Below are positions 24,972-33,588 of a stretch of DNA of 64,000 nucleotides, piece by piece. This DNA is from Beijerinckiaceae bacterium (GTDB lineage Bacteria > Pseudomonadota > Alphaproteobacteria > Rhizobiales > Beijerinckiaceae). The translations under genes were made by a program, and so were the position numbers. The notes beneath the pieces are model-generated. The model was not told where the DNA came from. It did not search any database and saw nothing but the letters and a program-made list of their open reading frames with translations. The number at the start of each line of letters is the position of its first letter. Position 1 is the first letter of the stretch. Where the stretch lies: the NCBI GenBank assembly GCA_030684835.1, contig JAUXWZ010000109.1, positions 49,517 through 113,516 of the forward strand, in the 5' to 3' direction.

Positions 24972-25784
24972 TCAAACGCGTCCTGCGTCTCGCAACATTT
25001 TCATCGTCGCGTTATAGGCGAGCCGCGCGCGCTCGCCTGCTGGCAAATGTGCATGACGCGCTGACGGCGCCTCGACGCTGATGGCGACATCGGGCGCCAG
25101 CGCCTGCAAAAGTTCAGTTAGCCAAAGGTCGCCTTCGCCGGGCAGCAAACGCGCCGTGCGCGATTCTTTGCGCAGCTCGTCGACGCTGCGATTGTCCGTT
25201 GGCTTTGGCGGCGCATCGCAAAAATGCACGAGCGGCACAAGGGCAGGATCAATGCTCCGCGCATCTTCGGGCGATCCGCCAGAGCGCGAGAGGTGCAGCA
25301 CGTCGATGAGCAATTTGCCGTTGGGCCGCGCAGCCTCGCGCGCCAACGCTGCGGCTTCTTCCAGTGAGCGGCAACCCGAATACGGATTGAACTCGACCAA
25401 CGCCTCCATGCCGTGCTGCGCCGCAAGATCGCACACGCCGCCAAACGTTTCCACGCGCCGCACAATGTCGTCGTCCTCGATAGGGCAAACGAGATAATGC
25501 GCGCCAATTTTCGCGGAGAAGGCGACGACGGCGGCGAAGTCCCCGGCCTTCGTGTCGGGCTTCAGCGGAAAGACGCCGATTTCCAGCACCTTCATCGCGG
25601 TCTCGTTAAGCGCCCTGAGCAACGCGGCTTCCTTGCCCGCATCGCCCACAATAGCCTCGTCGCTGGCCAGCAGTGGCTGCAGCCGCAGGCCAACGGACGT
25701 AAAGCCGCCCTCATGAGCCGCATACACCTGGCCAATGGGCCCCGCGTCAAGAATGGTCAGCGCAGCAAGCGAAATGGCGCTCAT
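24972..25784 (-). CDS. TIM-barrel sugar phosphate isomerase/epimerase-like protein
   Basis: The 270-residue protein fits the xylose-isomerase-like TIM barrel: GFTSVGLRLQPL, KVLEIGVFPL, ALVEFNPYSGC (metal-binding Glu), LLIDVLHLSRSGGS, and a late Glu in AISVEAPS. ATG 25784 is chosen because GGGGAC lies 4 bases upstream; an earlier in-frame start lacks one. Substrate unknown. It is divergent from the GTA cluster and may share its regulatory region. Confidence 0.75.
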   Translation of the reverse strand: MSAISLAALTILDAGPIGQVYAAHEGGFTSVGLRLQPLLASDEAIVGDAGKEAALLRALNETAMKVLEIGVFPLKPDTKAGDFAAVVAFSAKIGAHYLVCPIEDDDIVRRVETFGGVCDLAAQHGMEALVEFNPYSGCRSLEEAAALAREAARPNGKLLIDVLHLSRSGGSPEDARSIDPALVPLVHFCDAPPKPTDNRSVDELRKESRTARLLPGEGDLWLTELLQALAPDVAISVEAPSARHAHLPAGERARLAYNATMKMLRDAGRV

Positions 25785-25859
25785 AACGTCCCCAACTGGT
25801 TTAATTCGAGCCGAACCTACAGGGTGAAGCCGTGAGAGTGAAGCGCTCACTCGGAACGA

Positions 25860-25914
25860 AAATTCCTAAATACGGAATTTATTCCTTGACACCGTGACGC
25901 TGGTTCGCTAGAAG
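25860..25914 (+). promoter_or_regulatory. Probable GTA cluster promoter with upstream operator-like repeats
   Basis: TTGACA (25886-25891) and TAGAAG (25909-25914) are exactly 17 bases apart and point at the GTA genes. Directly upstream, AAATTCC (25860-25866) and GGAATTT (25874-25880) form a perfect 7-bp inverted repeat, and GGAAT/ATTCC (25874-25885) forms a second overlapping one that abuts the -35. This suggests control by a dimeric DNA-binding protein. A further GTGAG/CTCAC repeat lies near 25832-25851. Confidence 0.55.
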
Positions 25915-26006
25915 AACTGCATGCTCCAGAAGTGTGAGGGGCGGCGGGGTTGCCCCAACTGAGCCGCCTTCTCGCTCCGGACGCCCGTCACCCACCAAAG
26001 GCGCTC

Positions 26007-26672
26007 ATGCCATTATCTCTTCCAGAAGCCCGCGCGCTGTATGACAGCGGCGCGCCGGTGACGCATGTCGCTGCGGCGCTGGGCCTTAAGGCCGGTGCGT
26101 TTCGCAAGCTGCGGTTGATGCACAATTGGCCGCTGCGTCCCTCGCCCATTGTGCGGCGGTTCGGCAAAGCCGCAGCGCCGAAAACCAAAACGCCGAAAAC
26201 CGAGGCGCAAAAAATTAAGCCGCGCAAAGTGAGTGCGGCCAAACAAAAGCCAGCGCCCCCCACGGCGCCGGACGGGCAAGCCGCGCCGCCTGTTGATGGC
26301 GAGGCGGGGCAAGTGAATTTGCCCGATTTGAATTTGCCCGATTTGAATCTACCCGAGGTGAATTTGCCCGCGTTCAGGCGGCAGGTGGCAGAAACCACCC
26401 AGCAACAGCTGGCAAAGATCCACAAGACGCTGGCGTCGGGCACGACAGAGGACGTCGAACGCAACGCGCGGCTTCTTGCGAGCCTTGTGAAATCTCTAGC
26501 CGAATTGCGCCGCCTTGAAGCGCTCGATCCGCTCGGCGGCGCGCAGACGGCTGCTGTGGAAGGACAGGATGACCAACGCCCGCCACGCGATCTCGACACT
26601 CTGCGCGATGAGCTTGCGCGCGCTCTTGAGCGAATGTCTGACAAGCCCGGCGACGCGGGCGCAGGCGAATGA
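26007..26672 (+). CDS. GTA small terminase subunit-like protein (g1 position)
   Basis: The 221-residue protein occupies the g1/TerS position before the large terminase. Its N-terminus (LPEARALYDSGAPVTHVAAALGLKAGAFRKL) is a helix-turn-helix suited to DNA recognition. A Lys/Pro/Ala linker leads to four perfect or near-perfect 15-base repeats (26316-26375) encoding NLPDL, NLPDL, NLPEV, NLPAF, then helices. ATG 26007 has AAGG upstream. The large terminase gene overlaps its 3' end by 65 bases. TerS-type proteins feed DNA to the packaging motor. Confidence 0.7.
   Translation: MPLSLPEARALYDSGAPVTHVAAALGLKAGAFRKLRLMHNWPLRPSPIVRRFGKAAAPKTKTPKTEAQKIKPRKVSAAKQKPAPPTAPDGQAAPPVDGEAGQVNLPDLNLPDLNLPEVNLPAFRRQVAETTQQQLAKIHKTLASGTTEDVERNARLLASLVKSLAELRRLEALDPLGGAQTAAVEGQDDQRPPRDLDTLRDELARALERMSDKPGDAGAGE
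26316..26375 (+). repeat. Four 15-bp tandem repeats inside the TerS-like gene
   Basis: Units AATTTGCCCGATTTG (x2), AATCTACCCGAGGTG and AATTTGCCCGCGTTC keep the frame and encode a pentapeptide NLPxx array. Confidence 0.9.
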
Positions 26673-27957
26673 ATTTTTTGGACGCCTAACAGCGCGCGAA
26701 CTTGAAATGCTGCTCGCCTCCTGGAGCTTTAACGCCCGGAGCGATCAGTGGCCCCCCGCGTCCGCGACCGATGATGAAGCCTGGTCTGTCTGGCTCGTCA
26801 TGGGCGGACGCGGGGCCGGCAAGACGCGCACAGGCGCCGAATGGGTGCGCGGCCTCGCGCTGGGTGAACCTGATTTTGCTGTGCGCCCTGTCGGGCGCAT
26901 TGCGCTGATCGGCGAAACGGCCGCCGATGTGCGCGATGTGATGATTGAAGGCGTGTCTGGCATCCTCGCCGTTCACGCCCGAAGCGAGCGTCCCACATGG
27001 GAGCCCTCGCGGCGTCGGCTTGAATGGCCCAACGGCGCCATCGCTCAGGCGTTTTCCGCCGAAGATCCCGAGAGCCTGCGCGGCCCTCAGTTTGAATGCG
27101 CCTGGCTCGATGAATTCGCCAAATGGCGCCATGCTCAGGAGACTTTCGACATGTTGCAATTTGGGCTTCGCCTTGGCGAGCGGCCGCGCCAGCTCGTCAC
27201 CACCACGCCGCGGCCCGCGCCCGCGCTGAAAAGGCTAATGGAGAATCCACGCACGATCATCGCCCGCGCAACGACATTCGCAAACGCGCGCAACCTGGCG
27301 CCCTCGTTCATTGAGACGATTGTCGGTCGCTACGCCGGCACGCGTCTTGGCCGGCAGGAATTGGAAGGCGAGATCATCACAGACAGCGAAGGCGCCCTGT
27401 GGTCGCGCGACATGCTTGAAGCCTGCCGCGAGGAGAAGGCGCCGCCGCTCGTTCGAGTTGTCGTCGCGATCGATCCTCCCGCATCTTCATCCGGCCGGGC
27501 AGATCGCTGCGGCATCGTCGCCGCCGGCATGGACGCAGAGGGCGTCGTGCACGTGCTTGAAGATTGCACTCTGGGCGCGGCGCGCCCCGCCGCCTGGGCC
27601 CGCGCCGCAGTCGCCTGCCATCACAAGCATGAGGCCGACATGATCGTCGCGGAGGTCAATCAGGGCGGCGAGATGGTCGCAGCCGTTATTCACGAAGCAG
27701 ACGCTTCGATGATCGTGAAACAGGTGCGCGCCACGCGCGGCAAATATCTGCGCGCTGCGCCCGTCGCCCAATTGTATGAGCAGGGCAGGGTGCGCCATGC
27801 TGGCGCCTTCCCCGCGCTTGAAGATGAAATGTGCGCCTTCAGCCCCGCTGGCCTTTCAGGCGGGCGTTCGCCCGACAGGCTTGATGCGCTCGTGTGGGCG
27901 ATCACCGCGCTGGCGCTCACATCGCGCGGCGCGCCGCCCAAAGTGCGCCGCGTCTAG
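26608..27957 (+). CDS. GTA large terminase / DNA packaging ATPase (g2)
   Basis: The roughly 449-residue motor has Walker A GGRGAGKT near residue 66, Walker B-type FECAWLDEFAKW, a coupling motif VTTTPRP, and a C-terminal nuclease domain starting VVVAIDPPASS with later Asp residues (DRLDALVWA). This matches GTA g2. It pumps random host DNA into heads. The start is taken at ATG 26608, in frame inside the TerS 3' end; starts further upstream would lengthen the overlap. Confidence 0.9.
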   Translation: MSLRALLSECLTSPATRAQANEFFGRLTARELEMLLASWSFNARSDQWPPASATDDEAWSVWLVMGGRGAGKTRTGAEWVRGLALGEPDFAVRPVGRIALIGETAADVRDVMIEGVSGILAVHARSERPTWEPSRRRLEWPNGAIAQAFSAEDPESLRGPQFECAWLDEFAKWRHAQETFDMLQFGLRLGERPRQLVTTTPRPAPALKRLMENPRTIIARATTFANARNLAPSFIETIVGRYAGTRLGRQELEGEIITDSEGALWSRDMLEACREEKAPPLVRVVVAIDPPASSSGRADRCGIVAAGMDAEGVVHVLEDCTLGAARPAAWARAAVACHHKHEADMIVAEVNQGGEMVAAVIHEADASMIVKQVRATRGKYLRAAPVAQLYEQGRVRHAGAFPALEDEMCAFSPAGLSGGRSPDRLDALVWAITALALTSRGAPPKVRRV

Positions 27958-27986
27958 TTTTTTAGACCCAAAAGAGCAGGAACATC

Positions 27987-29171
27987 ATGCCGTCTTTCCT
28001 CTCCCGCCTTCTGGGCGCGGGGACGCCTTCGCGCGTCTCAACGCCTGAAACGAAAGCCTCCCGCGCGGGCGCGCTTATCGCAGTCCACGCGTTGCGGCAG
28101 CCGCGCTGGTCAAACCGCACCGGCGAAGAGTTGACGCGACAAGGTTATGAGCGAAACGCAATCGTTTATCGCTGCGTTCGTCTTATCGCTGAAAACGCCG
28201 CCAGCGTGCCCTGGCTTGTGTACGAAAACGGCGCGGATGATGCGATGCATCCTCTCGCGCGGCTCATGGCGCGGCCCAATCCAAACGAGGCGGGTCCGGC
28301 GTTTCTTGAAAACCTCTTTAGTAATCTAGCGCTATTTGGCAATGCTTACATCGAGGCTGTGTCCGTTGATGAAAGCCCACGCGAACTCTACAGCCTTCGG
28401 CCCGATCGCATGGCGGTTGCGCCCGGCCCGCGCGGGTGGCCCGCTGCCTTTGAATATCGCATCGGCGCCGATGTTGTGCGCTACTCCGTTGAGCCTGATG
28501 GCCGCTCGCCAGTTCTGCATCTAAAAGTTTTTCACCCCCTTGACGACCATTACGGTTTTGCGCCGATTTGCGCAGCGCAAACCTCGCTTGATGTTCACAA
28601 CGCGGCCTCCGGCTGGACCAAGGCGCTGCTCGACAATTCCGCGCGCCCCTCTGGCGCACTGGTTTATGCGGGCTCTGACGGCTCGCTCTCTGATGAACAG
28701 TTTGAGCGCCTGAAGGCCGAACTCGACGAGAACTTTTCCGGCGCCCGCAACGCTGGCCGACCACTCCTTCTTGAAGGCGGGCTCGACTGGAAACCCCTTT
28801 CGCTTTCGCCCAAGGACATGGACTTCGCCCAGGCCAAGCATGATGCGGCGCGCGAGATTGCGCTCGCCTTCGGCGTGCCGCCGATGCTGCTGGGACTGCG
28901 CGGCGACAACACTTACGCCAATTATGCGGAGGCAAATCGCGCCTTCTGGCGTCAGACAATTATCCCCCTCGTGCAGCGCACGCAAAAAAGCTTTGAGGCG
29001 TGGCTGTCGAACGAATGGCCGGACGTCACGCTAGCCGCCGATCTCGACAGGCTCGACGCGCTTGCGGGCGAACGTGAAGCGGAATGGCGCCGCATCGGAG
29101 CCGCCAGTTTCCTCAGTGAGGACGAGAAGCGCGCGGCGATTGGCTATGGCCCGGCGGAGGCGCCGCGATGA
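27987..29171 (+). CDS. GTA portal protein, HK97 family (g3)
   Basis: The 394-residue protein has the HK97 portal pattern: RNAIVYRCVRLIAENAAS, a central KVFHPLDDHYGFAP, and DFAQAKHDAAREIALAFGVPP. It forms the ring through which DNA enters the head. AGCAGGA lies 6 bases before the start. It overlaps the next gene by ATGA. Confidence 0.93.
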   Translation: MPSFLSRLLGAGTPSRVSTPETKASRAGALIAVHALRQPRWSNRTGEELTRQGYERNAIVYRCVRLIAENAASVPWLVYENGADDAMHPLARLMARPNPNEAGPAFLENLFSNLALFGNAYIEAVSVDESPRELYSLRPDRMAVAPGPRGWPAAFEYRIGADVVRYSVEPDGRSPVLHLKVFHPLDDHYGFAPICAAQTSLDVHNAASGWTKALLDNSARPSGALVYAGSDGSLSDEQFERLKAELDENFSGARNAGRPLLLEGGLDWKPLSLSPKDMDFAQAKHDAAREIALAFGVPPMLLGLRGDNTYANYAEANRAFWRQTIIPLVQRTQKSFEAWLSNEWPDVTLAADLDRLDALAGEREAEWRRIGAASFLSEDEKRAAIGYGPAEAPR

Positions 29172-29356
29172 CGGAGCTCGCCACGCAATTCATCGAGCGC
29201 GGCGACCTTGCGCATCTTGCGCTTTTTCTTTGGGCGAGCGCCGCGTCGGGCTTTCTCGGGTTTGTCATGCGCGAACTCGGCTGTGCAAACCGGCGTTTTG
29301 ACGCCTTCGTGCGCGAACTCGCGCGCTTCAATCGCAAGCATGGAGTGAAGGGATGA
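29168..29356 (+). CDS. Small GTA protein with membrane segment (g3.5 position)
   Basis: The 62-residue product sits between portal and prohead protease, as g3.5 does in the Rhodobacter GTA. It has one hydrophobic segment (LALFLWASAASGFLGFVM) and a basic end. Both ends use ATGA overlaps. Function unknown. Confidence 0.75.
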   Translation: MTELATQFIERGDLAHLALFLWASAASGFLGFVMRELGCANRRFDAFVRELARFNRKHGVKG

Positions 29357-29496
29357 AGTTGCTGAAGTCTTTGCGTCGCCGCAAGCCCCGCCCTGCCAAT
29401 CCCGACAAGGTCATTCGCGGTTTCGTGCGCGCGCTGGGCGAGCTTCGTCCCGCGATGCTCGCGAACCCGCAGCCAAACACGCGGAGCAAGACATGA
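29353..29496 (+). CDS. 47-residue GTA ORF between g3.5 and prohead protease
   Basis: ATG 29353 to TGA 29494-29496 encodes a 47-residue basic protein starting MKLLKSLRRRKPRP with a helical middle (KVIRGFVRALGELR). Its first bases overlap the preceding stop and its last bases overlap the next start, both as ATGA. GAAGGG lies just upstream. The doubly coupled arrangement makes a real gene likely in spite of its size. Confidence 0.7.
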   Translation: MKLLKSLRRRKPRPANPDKVIRGFVRALGELRPAMLANPQPNTRSKT

Positions 29497-30065
29497 TCTA
29501 TCAAGGCTATCTGGAAACGAAGCGCGCTTCGATAAGCGTCGCCAGCGTCGATGAAGAAGGAATATTTGAGGGCTACGCGAGCCTATTTAATATTGCGGAT
29601 CTTGGCGGCGATGTCGTGATGCCGGGCGCTTTCACGCAGTCGTTGCGCAAGATCGGCGCATCGGGCGTCAAATTGCTATGGCAGCACGATGGCAAGCAGC
29701 CCATCGGGGCGTGGGTTTCGCTGAGCGAGGATCAGCGCGGCCTCAAGGCGAAGGGGCGGCTGAACCTTGCTGTCGCGCGGGCCCGCGAGGCGTTGGCGCT
29801 TATGCGGCAAGGCGCGCTTGACGGGCTCTCGATTGGCTTTCGTCCTCTGCGCGTGACGCGCGAAAAAGTGAGCGGCCTGCGTCGCATTCATTCGCTCGAA
29901 CTCATCGAGATATCCCTCGTCACCTTTCCGATGTTGCCGCAGGCGCGGGTTGAAGCCGTCAAACGTGTGAGCCAATGCCCGCATGCTCTTGCGTCACGTC
30001 TGGAATGGTTGACGGCGGCGGCGTCGCTCGACGCATCGCTCGCAGCTCAAGATCAGCGGCCGTAA
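29493..30065 (+). CDS. GTA prohead protease, HK97 family (g4)
   Basis: The 190-residue protease shows EGYASLFNIADLGGDVVMPGAF at the start, the catalytic His in LLWQHDG, Ser in LDGLSIGFRP, and IEISLVTFPM, all typical of the U35/HK97 prohead protease. It matures the capsid. A 188-base gap without a gene follows before the capsid gene; I see nothing clear in it. Confidence 0.92.
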   Translation: MIYQGYLETKRASISVASVDEEGIFEGYASLFNIADLGGDVVMPGAFTQSLRKIGASGVKLLWQHDGKQPIGAWVSLSEDQRGLKAKGRLNLAVARAREALALMRQGALDGLSIGFRPLRVTREKVSGLRRIHSLELIEISLVTFPMLPQARVEAVKRVSQCPHALASRLEWLTAAASLDASLAAQDQRP

Positions 30066-30253
30066 CCCGGCGCGTCCATATTACGGGCGGCGTAGCGACC
30101 AGAGCAACAAGCCGGCGCCGACGCAGAATTGAGACGTGAACTGCGCAATTTCGCGGCCACGCATTCTTCCAAAAATTCTCTCGTTCCCTACAGCGCCGCG
30201 CCGCCGTCGCGTGTGCGTCCCTATCCATGAGACGGCCCATCCAAGGAGTGAAT

Positions 30254-31498
30254 ATGGAAACCAAAGGCCAGCCCACTGAAGTTAAGTCGGGCGACCCCGC
30301 CAACGCGTTTGGCGATTTGCATCGCGCCTTCTCCGCATTCCGCGAAGCCAACGATGAGCGCCTGGCGCAGATCGAACATCGCCTGTCCAGCGACGTGGTG
30401 ACGGAAGAAAAGCTGTTCCGCATCGACCGCGCGCTCGACGACACGAAGCGCCGCCTGGACTTGCAGATCGTTGAGAAATCACGTCCGCGGATCTCCGGCG
30501 AGCGTACGCACAACGATAGCGAAACGCGTGAACACAAGATGGCTTTCCGTGCTTACATGCGCACCGGCGAGGCCGCTGGCCTTAAGACAATGGAAGAAAA
30601 AGCCATGTCTGCCGGCTCTGGGCCAGACGGCGGTTTTCTCGTTCCTCAGCCCGCAGAGCGCGAAATTCTTCAGCGCCTCGCAAACGTGTCGCCGATCCGC
30701 GCCCTCGCGACTGTGCGCGAGATTTCAACGGCGACATTTCGCAAGGCGTTCCCCGTTGGGGCCCCCGTTGCCGGATGGACCGGCGAAACGGATGCGCGCG
30801 CGCAGACCACCAGCCCGCAACTCGCCGACATGAGCTTCCCGGCGATGGAATTGTTCGCCATGCCCGCCGCAACCCAGACGCTTCTTGACGACGCCGCAGT
30901 TGACGTTGAGCAATGGTTGGCCGAGGAGATCGACACCGTGTTCGCTGAGCAGGAAGGCGCGGCGTTTGTCATCGGCGACGGTGTCAACAAGCCAACCGGC
31001 TTCCTCAACTATCCGGTTTCAACTCACGCGGACTGGACGTGGGGCAAGCTCGGTTACACGCCAACGGGCGCTGCAGGCGCTTTTGCCACTTCCAACGCGT
31101 CTGACCAGATCATCGATTTGGTTTATGCGCTGCGCGCCGGCTATCGTCAGAACGCGCGTTTTGTGATGAACCGCAAGACACAGTCTGCCGTGCGGAAACT
31201 GAAGTCGAGCGGCGGCGATTATCTTTGGCAGCCGCCTGCCAGCGTTGACCAGAGCGCCTCTCTCATGGGCTTTGGCGTCACGGAAGCGGAGAATATGCCT
31301 GACATTGCGGCGGGCTCTAACGCCATTGCGTTCGGTTACTTCCGCCGCGGTTATCTCGTCGTCGATCGGCTGGGTGTGCGCATCCTGCGCGATCCTTATT
31401 CCGCCAAGCCCTACGTCTTGTTTTACACCACCAAACGCGTTGGCGGAGGCGTGCAGGACTTCGACGCAATCAAGCTTCTCAAGTTCGCCGCCAGCTAA
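30254..31498 (+). CDS. GTA major capsid protein, HK97 fold (g5)
   Basis: The 414-residue protein begins with a coiled-coil scaffold-like region (about residues 1-100, ERLAQIEHRLSS, IDRALDDTKRRLDLQ) that the protease would remove, then the mature HK97 capsid domain from about SAGSGPDGGFLVP, with ending YVLFYTTKRVGGGVQDFDA typical of GTA capsids. AAGGAG precedes ATG 30254, the strongest ribosome site of the cluster, as expected for the most abundant protein. Confidence 0.95.
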   Translation: METKGQPTEVKSGDPANAFGDLHRAFSAFREANDERLAQIEHRLSSDVVTEEKLFRIDRALDDTKRRLDLQIVEKSRPRISGERTHNDSETREHKMAFRAYMRTGEAAGLKTMEEKAMSAGSGPDGGFLVPQPAEREILQRLANVSPIRALATVREISTATFRKAFPVGAPVAGWTGETDARAQTTSPQLADMSFPAMELFAMPAATQTLLDDAAVDVEQWLAEEIDTVFAEQEGAAFVIGDGVNKPTGFLNYPVSTHADWTWGKLGYTPTGAAGAFATSNASDQIIDLVYALRAGYRQNARFVMNRKTQSAVRKLKSSGGDYLWQPPASVDQSASLMGFGVTEAENMPDIAAGSNAIAFGYFRRGYLVVDRLGVRILRDPYSAKPYVLFYTTKRVGGGVQDFDAIKLLKFAAS

Positions 31499-31504
31499 GA
31501 CAGC

Positions 31505-32239
31505 CTAACGCGAACCGCCCAGGACGCGCTCAATCCATCCTCGTTGTGGGGCGATGAGCGCGCCTTGGGTAAGCGCGCCGCAGGCGCGTTTGCCTTCGCC
31601 AGTTGACCATGTGGTGATTGCTGCGACGGATCCGTCGGACGCAAAGATCGGCCCGCCTGAATCGCCGGTGCATGCGCCAAACCCCTTGGCGGATGGATCT
31701 CGCGCCCACAGCAGAATCTTCGAAACGGGTTCGCGCGCCTCAAGGATTCCTGTTCGCAAATGTCCCGCAGACCGCTCGTCGCCTTCGCGCGTCAGACCAA
31801 ATCCGGCGATCCTATATCGCTGGCCAGGCTTAACCGCGCCTTGAACATCGAGACGGGCGATCGGCATCGATGCAGGCAAAGGCTCCGCCAGTTTGAGTAT
31901 CGCCAGATCAATCGACCGAAGCCGTCTGCGTGCAGCGTCCGGAACGAACTCGGGGTGCACATTCACTCCGTTGACGGCGACGAGCTGCGGCTTTCCATAC
32001 GCTCCGATGTTAATCGCAAGCTGACGCGCGCCGTGCGCGCAATGGCCGGCTGTGAGAACAGCGGTCCGTGACACCACGACGCCGGTGCAAAAACCTGCGC
32101 CGCCGCCGCCCTGTTTGAGAACCATAACGACGCTTGCCGCAACGCCCGGAGGGGCGACGTCAGAATTGCCCACCAATGCGTGGCCGCAGCCCGCTGACAT
32201 GGCAAGCGCCCCGGCCGTCATCAATACAACCCGCCTCAT
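31505..32239 (-). CDS. Secreted trypsin-like serine protease inside the GTA cluster
   Basis: The 244-residue protein starts with a signal peptide (RRVVLMTAGALAMSAGCGHA) and has the complete chymotrypsin-type triad: His in LTAGHCAHG, Asp in SIDLAILKL, Ser in CTGDSGGPIF. It is antisense to the GTA genes and fits exactly between capsid (ends 31498) and connector (starts 32265). The gene start is set at ATG 32239; open frame continues upstream, antisense to g6. The catalytic core is full length, so it is probably active in the periplasm or outside. It is not a GTA component in R. capsulatus. Confidence 0.85.
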   Translation of the reverse strand: MRRVVLMTAGALAMSAGCGHALVGNSDVAPPGVAASVVMVLKQGGGGAGFCTGVVVSRTAVLTAGHCAHGARQLAINIGAYGKPQLVAVNGVNVHPEFVPDAARRRLRSIDLAILKLAEPLPASMPIARLDVQGAVKPGQRYRIAGFGLTREGDERSAGHLRTGILEAREPVSKILLWARDPSAKGFGACTGDSGGPIFASDGSVAAITTWSTGEGKRACGALTQGALIAPQRGWIERVLGGSR

Positions 32240-32264
32240 TCCGCGCCTCGCATTCGGAAAAACC

Positions 32265-32834
32265 ATGACTCCCATACTCATTGCGCCCCCCGCCGTCGAG
32301 CCCGTCAGCCTTGCTGAAGCAAAGGCCTGGCTCAGTGTCGAGAACGTGGCAGAAGATGAAGTGGTCGGCGCACTCGTCGCGTCGGCGCGTCTCGTCGTCG
32401 AGAGCCTTACCCGCCGGTTCCTCGTGGCGCAAACGTGGCGCCTTGTCTTTGACGCATGGCCGACGGGATCTGTTGCGCTGCCCTTCTCGCCCGTTCGCTC
32501 GGTTGTAGTGCGCACCTACGATTTGGACGGCGCGTCTTGGACAGCGCCCACCGCGAATTATTCAATCGATCAATACGCAGGAAAGGCGCGCCTGCGCTTC
32601 ATCGGCGCGCCGCCGCAACCTGGTCGCCAAACTGCAGGAATCGAAATTGACGTTGAAGCGGGGTTCGCAACGACGGCTGAAGGCGTTCCCGCGCCTTTGC
32701 GCCAGGCGATCCGCTTGCTTGTCGCGCGCTGGTATGAAAACCGCGGCGATGTCGAAGCCGACGCGGACATGGCGCGAACGCCCGCGTCCGTGGCGACCCT
32801 CGTGGCGCCTTATCGCCGCGTGAGGTTGTCATGA
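32265..32834 (+). CDS. GTA head-tail connector (g6)
   Basis: The 189-residue protein has the phiE125 gp8/HK97 gp6-like pattern: PVSLAEAKAWLSVE, LVASARLVVESLTRRFLVAQTW, LPFSPVRSV, and APLRQAIRLLVARWYENRGD. It docks below the portal. ATG 32265 is divergent from the protease start with 25 bases between. Confidence 0.9.
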   Translation: MTPILIAPPAVEPVSLAEAKAWLSVENVAEDEVVGALVASARLVVESLTRRFLVAQTWRLVFDAWPTGSVALPFSPVRSVVVRTYDLDGASWTAPTANYSIDQYAGKARLRFIGAPPQPGRQTAGIEIDVEAGFATTAEGVPAPLRQAIRLLVARWYENRGDVEADADMARTPASVATLVAPYRRVRLS

Positions 32835-33157
32835 GGCGAGTGCGTATTGGTGAGCTCGACCAACGACTGTCGCTCGAACAGCCGATCAACACACTCGATG
32901 AAATCGGCGGCGTCACCCGGGTCTGGAGCCATGTAGACGATGTATGGGCGATGATAACGCCTGTGGCCGGGCGCAAAGATTTTGTAGCCGAGCGCGAAGA
33001 AAGCGTCCTCACTCATCGCGTGCTCATGCGATGGCGTCCAGATGTGACAGGCGCCATGCGCCTGCGTCAGGGGGCGCGTCATTTTGCGATCCACGCCGCT
33101 CTGGATTGGGACGAACATCGCCGCTTTATGCTCCTTCAGTGCCAAGAAATCGCGTGA
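32831..33157 (+). CDS. GTA head closure / head-tail joining protein (g7)
   Basis: The 108-residue protein matches phage head-tail joining proteins: GELDQRLSLEQP, VWAMITPVAGRKDFVAE, THRVLMRWRPDVTGAMRL. ATGA overlap with g6. Confidence 0.88.
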   Translation: MRRVRIGELDQRLSLEQPINTLDEIGGVTRVWSHVDDVWAMITPVAGRKDFVAEREESVLTHRVLMRWRPDVTGAMRLRQGARHFAIHAALDWDEHRRFMLLQCQEIA

Positions 33158-33163
33158 GGCCCA

Positions 33164-33574
33164 ATGGCTTTTTCAACCGAGATAAAATTGCGAAAGGCGA
33201 TCCGGGACAGCCTGCTCGCTGATGCCCTCCTGCTGTCAAAACTGGGTGGCGCCCACGTGTACGAAGAGGCCCCGCGCAATCAAGGCGGCGCTTACGTCGT
33301 TTTCACGCAAAGCGAAGCGCGCGACTGGTCAACAATGACAGAGGAGGGCGCCGAGCATCTGTTGACGCTTGAGGTCTGGTCGCAAAAGACAGGCGCCCGT
33401 GAGGCGTTGGAAATCTCCGGACGCGTTGCGGACATTCTTCACGAAGCGTCGCTTCCGATGACAGGCGCAACCTGTGTTCACGCGCGCATCATTTCAATCG
33501 AGACGTTGCGCCAGAGCGCCAACCGCTTCGTGCGCGGTCGGATCCGGCTGCGCGCACTTGTCGAAATTTCATAA
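33164..33574 (+). CDS. GTA tail terminator-like DUF3168 protein (g8)
   Basis: The 136-residue protein has the DUF3168 features LRKAIRDSLLADALLLSKLGG, YVVFTQSEARDW, and HLLTLEVWSQKTGAREALEI. It follows g7 by 6 bases. Confidence 0.88.
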   Translation: MAFSTEIKLRKAIRDSLLADALLLSKLGGAHVYEEAPRNQGGAYVVFTQSEARDWSTMTEEGAEHLLTLEVWSQKTGAREALEISGRVADILHEASLPMTGATCVHARIISIETLRQSANRFVRGRIRLRALVEIS

Positions 33575-33588
33575 CAAGGAGAACGAAA

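Noticed and set aside
31505..32515. 336-codon version of the trypsin-like protease
   Set aside because: The first 92 codons are antisense to g6 and low-complexity; the signal peptide begins at ATG 32239.
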